A stretch of 64,000 nt of DNA from Chionoecetes opilio (lineage: Eukaryota > Arthropoda > Malacostraca > Decapoda > Majidae): assembly GCA_016584305.1 (NCBI GenBank), contig JACEEZ010019115.1:270188-334187 (forward strand). Reading direction: 5' to 3'. Position numbers and translations under genes: made by a program. Positions 1-11,769 of the stretch are shown here, one piece after another (the first letter of the stretch is position 1; every line of letters starts with the position of its first letter). The notes below the pieces were generated by a model, which was not told the DNA's origin, searched no databases, and was given only the letters and a program-made list of their open reading frames with translations.

Positions 1-687
<687 letters not shown>

Positions 688-3088
688 TTTTTTTTTTTTT
701 TTTTACATCACAAAGGACTGGCCAAGGGCACAACAAAAATGGGTAACACAAAGCCCGCTTAGTTGTCAGTCCCTTTAAAAAAGACAGTAGGAGAATAAAA
801 TAAAAAAGAGGGATGAGCCAATTTAGTTCGGGAGGTGTCTTGTTACTCTTCTTTTGAAAAGATTTAAGTCATAGGAAAGTGGAAAAATAGAAACAGGAAG
901 AGAGTTCCAGAGTTTACCAGTGAAAGGGATGAAAGAATAAAGATACTGATTAACTCTTGCATTAGGAAGATGGACAGAATAGGGATGAGAATGAGTAGAA
1001 AGTCTTGTGCAGCGAGACTGCGGGAGGGGGGGAGGCATGCAGTTAGCAAGTTCAGAAGAGCAGTGCGCATGAAAATAACGGTAGAAGAGAGCAAGAGTAG
1101 CAACATTCCGGCGGTGATTTAAAGATTGAAGACAGTCAGTCAGAGGAGGGGAGCTGATGAGACGAAAAGCTTTTGACTCAACCCTGTTTAGGAGAGCTGT
1201 ATGAGTGGATCCTCCCCAAACATGTGAGACATACTCCATACATGGGCGGATAAGGCCCCTGTAGAGAGCAAGCAATTGGGAGGGGGAAAAAAAGGACGCA
1301 GACGCCACAGGACACCTAACTTCTTAGAAGCTGATTTAGCAAGAGATGAGATGTGAGATTTCCAGTTCAGATTTTTTGTAAAGGATAGTCCTAGAATGTT
1401 CATTGTAGAAGAAGGAGACAGTTGAGTGTCATTGAAGAAGAGGGGATAGCTATCTGTTAGGTTTTGTCGAGTAGATAGGTGAAGAAATTAGGTTTTTGAG
1501 GCATTGAACAAAACAAGGTTTGCTTTGCCCCAATCAGAAATTATAGAAAGATCAGAAGTTAGGCGCTCGGTGGCATCTCTCCGTGAATCACTTAGTTCCT
1601 GTTGAGTTGGACGTCTAATAAACGACGTTGAAAAATGCAGGGTAGAATCATCAGCGTAGGAGTGGATAGGGCTTTGAGTTAGACTTAGAAGATCATTTAA
1701 GAATAATAGAGAGAGTGGGTGATAGGACAGAACCCTGGGGAACACCACTATTGATAGATTTAGGAGAAGAACAATGTCCGTCTACAGTAGCTGCAATAGA
1801 ACGGTTTGAAAGGAAACTTAAAATGAAGGTACAGAGAGAAGGATAGAAACCGAATGAGGGTAGCTTTTGATATGTCAAGGGCAACAGCAAAAGTTTCACC
1901 GTAACCCCTAAAAAAGGATGACCAAGATTCAGTTAGGAAAGCTAGAAGATCGCCAGTAGATCGCCCTTTACGGAAACCGTACTGACGATCAGATAGAAGA
2001 TTGTGAGCAGATAGATGCTTAAGAATCTTCTTATTAAGTATAGATTCAAAAACTTTAGAAATGCAGGAAGTCAAAGCTATAGGACGGTAGTTTGAAGGAT
2101 TAGAACGGTCACCCTTCTTAGTAACAGATTGGATGTGAGCAAACTTCCAGCAAGAAGGAAAGGTGGAAGTAGATAGACAAAGACGGAAAAGTTTGACCAG
2201 GCAAGGTGCAAGCACAGAAGCACAGTTTTTGAGAACAATAGGAGGGACTCCGTCAGGACCGTAAGCCTTCCGAGGATCTAGGCCAGAAAGGGCAAAGAAA
2301 ACATCATTACGAAGGATCTTAATGACAGGCATAATATAGTCAGATGGTGGAGGAGAAGGAGGAACAAGCCCTTCATCAACCAGAGTGGAATTTTTAGCAA
2401 AGGTTTGAGCGAAAAGTTGAGCTTTAAAAATAGATGACAGCTGTGGAGCCATCTGGGTGAATCATAGGAGGGAAAGATGCAGAAGAAAAATTGTTAGAGA
2501 TGTTATTTGCTAGATGCCAGAAGTCACGAGAGGAATTTGTTTCAGAAAAATTTTGACATTTTCTATGAATGAAAGAGTTTTTGGTAAGTTGAAGTAAAGA
2601 TTTGGCATGATTACGGGCAGAAATATAAAGGGCATTGGTTTCAGGAGATGGATTGTTACGGTACCGTTTGTGAGCCACCTCGCTATCTCGGACAGCATGA
2701 GAACAAGCAGAGTTAAACCAAGGTTGACGGGCTTTAGGATTAGAGAAAGTGTGTGGCATGTACACTTCCATGCCAGAGACTATGACCTCAGTTATGCGCT
2801 CTTCACAAAGAGATGGGTCTTTGACATAGAAGCAGTAATCATTCCATGGAAAATCAGAGTAGTACTGCCTTTGGTCTTCCCACTTAGCTGAGTTGAAGTG
2901 TCAGAAGCACCTCCGCTTAGTTGGTTCCCGAGGCGGCACCGGAGCGATAGGACAGGTTACAGAAATAAAAGTGTGGTCGGAGGAACCCAACGGAGATAAT
3001 AGTTTCACAGAGTAAGCAGAAGGGTCAGTAGTTAGGAAAAGATCAAGAATGTTGTGCGTGTCTCCAAGGCGGTCAGGCGTGTCTCCTA
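688..3088 (-). mobile_element. Jockey-like non-LTR retrotransposon, 5'-truncated, nested
   Basis: A minus-strand element with its poly(A) tail read as poly(T) at 688-704 and a short 3' UTR before the stop at 823. Reading from its 5' side: the end of the endonuclease domain ([13 protein letters not shown], then the SSDH catalytic motif at about 2,965), a linker, RT palm blocks (YGPDGVPP, NYRPIALTS, GFRKGRS, LDISKA, SGVPQGSVLSP and the catalytic SYADDS), the thumb region (NWKSHI) and the tail (YRGLIRPCMEYVSHVWGG to KRRVTRHLPN). Several frameshifts and at least one stop (near 2,905) break the reading frame. The first half of the endonuclease and any ORF1 are missing, a normal 5' truncation. It sits inside the older RT fragment at 197-687 and 3,090-3,200. 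No clear TSD was found. Confidence 0.88.
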
Positions 3089-3215
3089 CCGCGCTATGGG
3101 CGACTGTGGAACACCTTGGTGCGCCAGACCAACTTGCACCTCACCACGTCCCTGCACGTCTTCCAATAGGGGGTAAATGTCTGGCTGCAAGCGGAACCAA
3201 CGCAATAATAACATG
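3089..3215 (+). pseudogene. Jockey-like RT C-terminal fragment (right part of the split copy)
   Basis: In one plus frame this reads [19 protein letters not shown], a stop, then GVNVWLQAEPTQ and a stop. That is the expected C-terminus of the RT fragment interrupted at 687: the RLWN block is the usual final motif of these proteins. It therefore rejoins the left part across the nested minus-strand element. The exact junction is uncertain by about 10 bp because both sides remain open. Confidence 0.75.
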
Positions 3216-4139
3216 TAATAAAAATAATGACTATAAACATTTGTATTATAAGGTTAATATATATAAGGACAGTATATTAGTATACTGTCACGAAGGCAGG
3301 CAGTGCCTTCATCAGGGTGACGTCATTCGCGCCGCTGGATTCCTATTGGCCGCGGCATCTCTGGCCACTGAACGGTGATTGATGGCTTGTGGGGGACAAA
3401 GGAAGAAGACAGAGGGGTGCCGCGCGATACCCCGGGGCAGTCAGGTTAGAGACGTCTCTAGGGGAAGACGACTAGAGACGCGTCTCTAGCCGGCGCGTGC
3501 GGGCTGCCGGCAGTGGCAGTCGCCGACGAAGGGGAACGGCGGGGCCAGTGGAGAGACGACTCCTGGCTGGTAGGGAGGCACGTAGGGATTTCCTGGGAGA
3601 GGAATTACCCCTGTGGACTGCGGCGCCCGGTGTATGCGTGAAAGGACCCTTTGTGTTTGCCTAAGCCCTTCCCCCCTGAGTGTGTGAACAGCCAGAGAAG
3701 GGGAACACAACCTGGTAAATCCTCAATTCCTAGCACGAGCCCGGTTTACGTGCTTCGCGTCCCCCCTCTGTCTTAAGCATCTGCCTGCTTCCCTGCATCT
3801 CAAGAGAGCAGCCCGGAGCAGGTGTAGAAGCCTAGCTGAGGACAGCAATCAAACGGGGGGCGTTCGTTTCAATACTTTCTTTATATCATGTTTATATCAA
3901 TGTATTATTATTATACGTTATATTATTTGTATATTAGTGTATTAGCGTATATTAGTAGAATTTATTATATCATTCGTGTATATATTTATGTTAGTGTATT
4001 ACTATATTTTCTTCATATTATTTATAAAAATATTGATATTGATAAGATGTAATACTGCTACAGTATTTATAGCAGTTACTGCTACATGTCCTTGGCGTCC
4101 CAGCCGGGACTTTAGCACATTAACTTCTCTTTTGTTACC
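3216..4139. other. AT-rich spacer with a GC-rich palindrome island
   Basis: No gene is seen. A GC-rich island at about 3,286-3,880 holds a GAAGGCA/TGCCTTC hairpin, a TGACGTCA element near 3,318 and two perfect palindromes (3,447-3,460 TAGAGACGTCTCTA and 3,472-3,489 CTAGAGACGCGTCTCTAG). An LTR or a promoter is possible, but I could not define ends or a TSD. The flanks are AT-rich with ATTATT and TATTAG runs and nothing else recognisable. Confidence 0.4.
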
Positions 4140-4159
4140 AATGTATTCAGTTCAAATAA

Positions 4160-4230
4160 ATAAAAGAGAGCGAGAAAGAGAGAGAAAAAGAGAGTAAGAG
4201 AGAGAGAGAGTGTGTGAGAGAGAGAAAGCA
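4160..4230. repeat. Imperfect (AG)n microsatellite
   Basis: An imperfect GA/GAAA purine tract that follows an AAATAAATAAAAGAGAG sequence. The same kind of junction occurs at 46,205-46,220, at the 3' end of a retroelement fragment. Confidence 0.85.
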
Positions 4231-4287
4231 CTAACTTATTAAGCCTTGGGAGTTGCGTAGGTGCCGGTGTTGCATAAAGGCTAGATG

Positions 4288-5485
4288 CAAGGGCTCGGCT
4301 CCTCTCAGCCCTTGCATGCATTGCCCGGTGTTGCATAAAAAAGGTAACGCCGCGAAATAAGTCGCGCCTTACCTTACACCCTTAAGTTCCTTACTTATTT
4401 TTTAAATGTTTTTTTTTTCTCGTTTGTAGCCTATAGCGCCTGTAGGCATATGGAGAGTCTTGATGTAGGTCGATCTCGCCCGATGGTGGCGCAGGCTGGA
4501 TTTATATAGTGACACCTGTGGTCTCAGGTGAAGATTCCATTTTCTGTGATGTTCAGATCTTCAGTTAAGGCGCATGCAACCCCTAGAGTCCACCGTCACA
4601 CTCGCAATCGGCAGACAGGTATACGCTGCATGTGGGTTGCTTCGGCCACTCGACAATGGCTTTGATAGTTGCTCCTTGATGAGACTTGAACTCGGGACCT
4701 CTGCTCCCCTACCAGGCTCTTGAAAGAGTTGCCCACGGCAGGATTCGAACTCGGGACATTGAGTTCAGCACTCCAAGACGCTAACCACTCGGCCACCGCC
4801 TCCCCCACGTTTATCACATTTATTTACCACAAAGTACTCCTTTATAAGTGATAAACCAGGAAGTGTGTGGTACTGTGCTTGCTGGAGGTACTGGAGGAGA
4901 CAGGAGAGAAGAGATTGCCGTATAACACTGTCACAACCATCAGCTGACGCCCTCACTCACACAGACCAAAACTAATGAAAATGTTTTAGTATCCCAGGTG
5001 AAATAGACAATGGAAGAGTTGACAAATCTGTTAACGAAGGAGACGTAGTTTGAAGAGGACCTATTAAGCGATATCGTCGAAGGTCACAAGAAGAAGAAGA
5101 CGAATCGAGAGACAGAGATGGAAGTCTTTAACAAGATAATACCTTAACCTTCCTTGTCAGACATAAAAGCACACTTAAGATAATCCCTTCACCTGCCTTG
5201 TCATACATATAAGCACACTTAACATAGACATAAGACATGTAGCTACAGAGCTAGATCACTCAATGCCTTGCTCTTACTAATAATTAATTTCTCCTGTCTC
5301 CTTCAGTACCTCCAGCAACCACTGTACCACACACGTCCTGGTTTATCACTCATAAAGGAGTATTTTGTGGTAAATAAGTAAGGAACGGTGGGGGTATGAG
5401 GTAAGGCGCGACATATTTCGCGGCGTTACCTATTTTATGCAACACCGGGCAATGCATGCAAGGGCTGAGAGGAGCCAAGCCCTTG
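4288..5485. mobile_element. Long-inverted-repeat element (TIR/foldback-like), left arm broken by a SINE
   Basis: Two arms face each other. The left arm is 4,288-4,400 plus about 4,820-4,911; the right arm is about 5,289-5,485. Read inward, both give CAAGGGCT..GGCTCCTCTCAG, then GCATTGCCCGGTGTTGCATA, GGTAACGCCGCGAAATA, a CTTACTTATTTACC stretch and CTGGAGGTACTG. Each outer end is itself a hairpin (CAAGGGCT/AGCCCTTG). The ~375 bp centre has no ORF; it contains a roughly 48-bp direct repeat (CCTTGTCA-GACATA..GCACACTTAA) near 5,145-5,235. No TSD was established. It could be a non-autonomous DNA transposon or two copies of a shorter repeat in opposite orientation. Confidence 0.7.
4405..4806 (-). 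mobile_element. SINE family A, copy 1 (tRNA-derived, ~400 bp)
   Basis: On the minus strand the head reads GGCGGTGGCCGAGTGGTTAG, with an A-box-like TGGCCGAGTGG, followed by CCCGAGTTCGAATCC, which carries a B-box-like GTTCGAATCC. Such internal pol III promoter boxes are the hallmark of tRNA-derived SINEs, here Ser/Leu-like. The body ends in CCTACAGGCGCTATAGGC and the tail is poly(A), seen as poly(T) at 4,409-4,418. It lies inside the left arm of the inverted-repeat element, whose right arm gives the empty site (CTTACTTATTTACC). An imperfect TTATTT duplication flanks the insertion. Apparent proteins in this stretch (AEWLASWSAELNV) are translations of the SINE. Confidence 0.88.
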
Positions 5486-7282
<1,797 letters not shown>

Positions 7283-7290
<8 letters not shown>

Positions 7291-7320
7291 CACACACACA
7301 TGCACACACACCTTCATTCC

Positions 7321-7394
<74 letters not shown>

Positions 7395-7409
7395 ACACAC
7401 ACACACACA
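7283..7409. repeat. (CA)n microsatellite
   Basis: A CA array interrupted by two copies of CTTCATTCCCGTA (near 7,313 and 7,410), which suggests a local duplication of the flank together with the array. Confidence 0.93.
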
Positions 7410-7535
7410 ACTTCATTCCCGTATATCATAACGCATATCGCCAACTTTTCAAACTCCAATATAATTTCCTCATATTCTTCTCTGCAGGAGCATCGTTGGT
7501 GACTTAACTTTCCCTCTAACCATCCCATCCTCCCC

Positions 7536-7795
<260 letters not shown>

Positions 7796-7967
7796 GATTC
7801 ACCTCCACAATCCCTCCCTCAGACAGGTAATCCCCCACACGCCTCACCTGTACTTTACATAATCGATGAGACCTTCGCCTAATCAATCAATCAAGTTAAG
7901 TCACCAATCCACCCACGCAATTCCCTCTTAACCGGATATATGTATTATGACCAGTTAAATTTATGTC

Positions 7968-8122
7968 GATTATTCCTCCTACTCCTGCTCTTCCACCTAC
8001 TCCTTCTGCTTCTCCACCTATTCCTTCTGCTCCTCCACCTACTATTGCTGCTCCTCCACCTACTCATGCTGCTCCTCCACCTACTCCTGCTGCTCCTCCA
8101 CCTACTCCTGCTCCTCCTCCTG
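7968..8122. repeat. Pyrimidine minisatellite, unit about 15-18 bp (CTCCTCCACCTACTCCTG)
   Basis: About nine degenerate units of GCTCCTCCACCTACT. It gives Leu-rich or Pro/Ala-rich frames on the plus strand and Arg/Ser-rich ones on the minus strand. None has a domain or flanking coding signal, so I treat it as a repeat. An AATAATGAT-rich tract follows at 8,170-8,280. Confidence 0.8.
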
Positions 8123-8547
8123 TAGGATACGAACCAGCAGATGCCGAGTATCACAGTTCCGGCGAGAGTAATAATACTAATGAGAAAAATGAGTAATAAT
8201 GATAATGTAAAATAATAATGATAATAACAAGTAGAGATATGATATATAATGATAATAACAAGATAAAATAAAAAGTAGTGAATGTGGAAGAAAACCTACG
8301 CGATTTTGGCGTCACGTGGACCAGAAACATGAAACTTTGAAGGGATTCAGTGACGATGAGGAAGAAAACATAGGGAATTGACGTCGACGTTTTGATCCTA
8401 TAGAGTTATAGTGTATTTTAGGTAGTAGTGAGTGTTATAGTGGTGTAATAGTAATATAAGTGAGTAATTTTAGGTAATAGTATTTAGTGTAGTGTACGGT
8501 ATTAGAACAGACTTGGTAAGATGGTACAGAATGTTGCTCAAGAATCT

Positions 8548-8645
8548 CCTCCTCCTCCTCCTCCTCCTCCTCCTCCTCCCTCCTCCTCCTCCTCCTCCTC
8601 CTAATGATCTAATCCTAATCCTAATCCTAATCCCCCCCCCCCCCC
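8548..8645. repeat. (TCC)n, (CCTAAT)n and poly(C) tract
   Basis: About 53 bp of TCC units are followed by four CCTAAT hexamers and then about 14 C. The hexamer resembles, but is not, the arthropod telomere pentamer. Confidence 0.9.
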
Positions 8646-8733
8646 GTAGCCACGTCAGACACGGTGCTGCCAGTGTAGCGGTCTGGGAGGCTTGGTTATC
8701 CAGTTTGTTGTTTTCTCGGATGCCATGTAGCGC

Positions 8734-9399
8734 GAGGCGAGGCGTGGCGAGGACATTGAGTTCTTGGAAAGTTTTACATCCCTTTGGGTAGCGAAAGTCC
8801 ATAATGACGGCGGGTCACGTCAAGAAGCCTTACGGCGGATTGGCATAGCCCACGGTGTTATGGACTCGCTCAGCGGGAGAGTTTTTGGCGTTGTCGGTAC
8901 CTGTGCAGGAGGAAAAAAGATCCGGATCTTCAAGTCGCTTGTGATCCCTGTTTACTCTATGGTTGTGAGACATGGACACTAAATAGTGACTTGAAAAAGG
9001 ACGAATCAATGCCTTTGGTAATAAGTGTCTTCGCAGAATCATGGGGTATCGCTGGGATGATTACGTGTCAAATCAGCGATTGCACCGTGAGACTAAAATC
9101 GAGGCTATTACCTGCATAGTCCGTCAGCGCCAACTTCGGCTATATGGGATGTGGCACGCTACCCTGGAACCGATCCTTCCCCCCGGGTTGTATCTGTAAG
9201 AGACAATCCGGCGTGGAGGAGGCCAAGGGGGGGGCCCACAAGGCTCATGGCTGGGGCAAGTTGATGTTTCTTGTCGAGAGTGCTTGGTAGGGGAAAAGGA
9301 GCCTGCATGGGAACTCGCGCGTGGGTGACCCCGGGAGTGGCGTCGTAGGGTGGGCGAGGCGACGCGCCCCCCGGCGTATGCCCCCAATGATTGATTGAT
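8734..9399 (+). mobile_element. RTE-type retrotransposon, 5'-truncated 3' end with 8-bp TSD
   Basis: Coding remnants on the plus strand read EDIEFLESF, HNDGGSRQEALRRIGIAHG, YGCET-like, GYRWDDYVSNQ, RDNPAWRRPRGRP and GEATRPPAY, with several frameshifts. They match the copy ending at 30,882 block by block. The tail is TGATTGATTGATT, the short tandem-repeat tail known for RTE-clade elements. It is flanked by perfect 8-bp TSDs TGTAGCGC (8,726-8,733 and 9,400-9,407). The uninterrupted target is visible in the sister copy of unit P near 15,750. It contains only the RT tail and is dead on arrival. Confidence 0.9.
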
Positions 9400-9739
9400 T
9401 GTAGCGCGCCAGGGGTTTACGATGTTTACTTTTCCTTTCATCCCGCCGCGTGGAGAGGCAAACAGTTTGCTCCTGGCTCCTGCCTCTCTCCAGCCGACCC
9501 CACGGCCGGAGATTTCCGTGGGGGGATTAATTCGCTGTAGGATACTCTGGGGGGAATTTAACCACTCATCTTCATCATTTTTTACATTTTTCTCATCTTC
9601 ACTGTCTTTTTTAAAGTATATTTTTTGCGTCTTATTACCCAGTAATGGTGAATATGTATAAGAAACACTCGTGAGAGACGAATCTTCTTGTAAATAAGGA
9701 AGCGTCGCTTTGCTTGTTACGGTTGCATATATACAGGGC

Positions 9740-10060
9740 GTGGCGTTCTGTCAGGAGGCCCTGCCTTGCACTCCTCTGTCACCGGGCAGCGCGGTATCTC
9801 AACATGTAACGGCAGCATGTTATTTCTCCGTCAGGAGGCCGCTGACACAACTCAGTCACGGGGAAGCGAGACCAGCTGGGGCAGGGGGCCTCTCTCAATG
9901 CCTGTGTTCTTCGTCAGGTGGCAGCCTGTCCCTCCACAATATCGGTGTAATGCATCTCACCATGTAGCGACATGATTTGTTCTCCGTCAGGAAGCAGCCT
10001 GCCATTCCTCAGTCAAGAGGCAGCCCGGCATATCTCACCATGTAGCGACCTCATTTTGTT
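9740..10060. repeat. Subrepeats inside unit P
   Basis: Four degenerate units begin at about 9,746, 9,829, 9,911 and 9,985, each starting near CGTCAGGAGGC or a variant and containing TCTCA-CATGTA-CG near their ends. The same array is present in inverse order at about 12,535-12,800 and again at 15,140-15,410. Confidence 0.65.
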
Positions 10061-10769
10061 CTCATTATTTATACATTATTTCTCACCTTCACTGTCTTTT
10101 ACGTATATCTTTTGCGTCTCATTACACAGTAAAGTGAATTAATATAAGCGCACTCGAGAGATACTTAATTACTGTACGAATCCTATAGTTGTAAATAAAG
10201 GTAGCGTGGGCTTTGCTGTTAAAATTTGGCCTTCCTTGTCTACCTAGTACATGTAGCTATAGGTGGCAGGGCTTACAGGTTCTGGCTTTCCGTTTTTTCC
10301 CCTTTTCTGAAGAAGTTTTAATTTTCAGTGATTGCATTTGTTTATATATTTGCTTCCTCTTATCTTAGGAAATCTTGTATTGAAGTCGTTATCGGTATAG
10401 CTGGTATTTCATAGTAGCCTACTATATAAGCACTTTATAATAAAACTTGAGCTTATCTAGAATGGAAATTCATTCTCACAAAAAATGAAACCATGCATAT
10501 ATGGTGAGCAGCTAGTTGGTGGAAGTAAAAAAAATCTGCTCTAGCTGACTCTTGTCACTTTAAATTTAGGCTACTACGGTAGCCATCCCTATATGCCCTA
10601 TAGTGAACCTGGAACTGTTGCAGTACAGTAAGGTTTTATGCTTGAAATGTAATGTACACATCCTAAGGATCGAAACTGCCGGATGTTGTTGAGCAATTTG
10701 ATAATTGACCCTAATTAGATATTCGTATTATCTTCCTTTTTAAAACCCGCCTATAGAATTCCAATGGGT

Positions 10770-11769
10770 GTCTAGACCTAAGTTTTAAGTTCCAATGATG
10801 TAAAACGGCAAGATGCTACTGTGTATATTTTTATTTTGTCCATAAATGCCTAATTAGCATATTGATTAGGTATGTCACGAAATTACGAATATATTCCCTA
10901 TTTGACATAGCATAATTATGTTCTAAATCAAAGCAAAAATCAGTTTGGGATTCAATATTCTAAATCAACATATTTGTTCTTTAAATCAACAATTAGCACT
11001 GTGCACAATGGAGTTGTCGTGGAAATGGTCGACTTGAGTCAATAAAAAAAAATCGTCTGGTCAACTACAAAGTAGAGATGTCCTTTTGATCGGTATGATG
11101 GTATAAGTGCAAAGGATCATGAGAGGCACAGAAGAACCGGGAAAGGATCAATTGCATACCAGTTGACTTTGACCGGCACCTTTTCCTGGACACGCAGCCA
11201 TCATGAAGAACAAAGATAACAAGCGGCAGCTCTCCCCAAATACTCTGTACTAAATTATAGAGTTTACAATAAATTTTTTTGATTTCCCATCAAAATTAAG
11301 AACGTAAAAAAAAAGAAAAGGGTTGGTATTAATCAGCATGGAGAGTACTTATATATATCTTTATAGTCTCATTTACTCTAATCAATGGGTTCCATTTTCC
11401 TCTCCTACCTCTGCCAGCACCATAGTCGGCCGGTTCCTTCACAATTAAGGGGACTTCTGCCTCTCATTATCTCTCCTCTCATGCGCGCCCTCCAAGAATT
11501 ATTTTTTCACTTTCAGCCACACGACTGTCATTCCCCCACTCAGCACACTACCACAGGAGCTCTCCATCAGTCTATCCACACTCCTCCTGTCTCTCATCTT
11601 ATTTATTCTTCATATCTTGACATCTCTCGTGGGAGAGCTCTTCCATCATGCATCAATACAATATAACAAGAAGATTCGTCTCTCGTCGGGGTGTGCTTAT
11701 ATATATTCAAATAAGTTTTCATTAATCACTGAACATTTTCACTATCCTATGCGTCAGCTTCAGAAAAAA
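10770..11769. other. Centre of the large inverted repeat, no gene recognised
   Basis: About 1 kb of AT-rich, apparently single-copy DNA between the two inverted arms. The only ORFs are under 120 codons, without domains, and overlap repeat-like sequence. At 11,665-11,720 a short stretch (AAGAAGATTCGTCTCTCGTC, then TATATATATTC) is a displaced fragment of unit P. Confidence 0.5.

Larger units (their letters stand above)
8660..10770 (-). repeat. Unit P, left inverted copy (split by an RTE insertion)
   Basis: This stretch is the reverse complement of 11,770-13,680, with roughly 85-90% identity by eye where I compared it. Shared landmarks include GGCTTGGTTATCC, CTCGGATGCCAT, GTTTACTTT..CATC, CTCATCTTCACTGTC, GCGTGGCGTTCTGTCAGGAG, ACCGATATTGTGGAGG and GCTATACCGATAAC. 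Compared with the right copy it lacks about 0.4 kb near its outer end, where TGTAGCGGTCTGGGAGGCTTGG joins directly. It contains four degenerate ~75-90 bp subrepeats that each start near GTCAGGAGGC (9,750-10,060). No ORF of substance is present. It is probably a large non-autonomous element or a foldback repeat, identity unknown. Confidence 0.8.

Noticed and set aside
8612..8632. Telomere repeat
   Set aside because: Only four CCTAAT hexamers next to poly(C) and TCC; wrong unit for arthropod TTAGG and too short.
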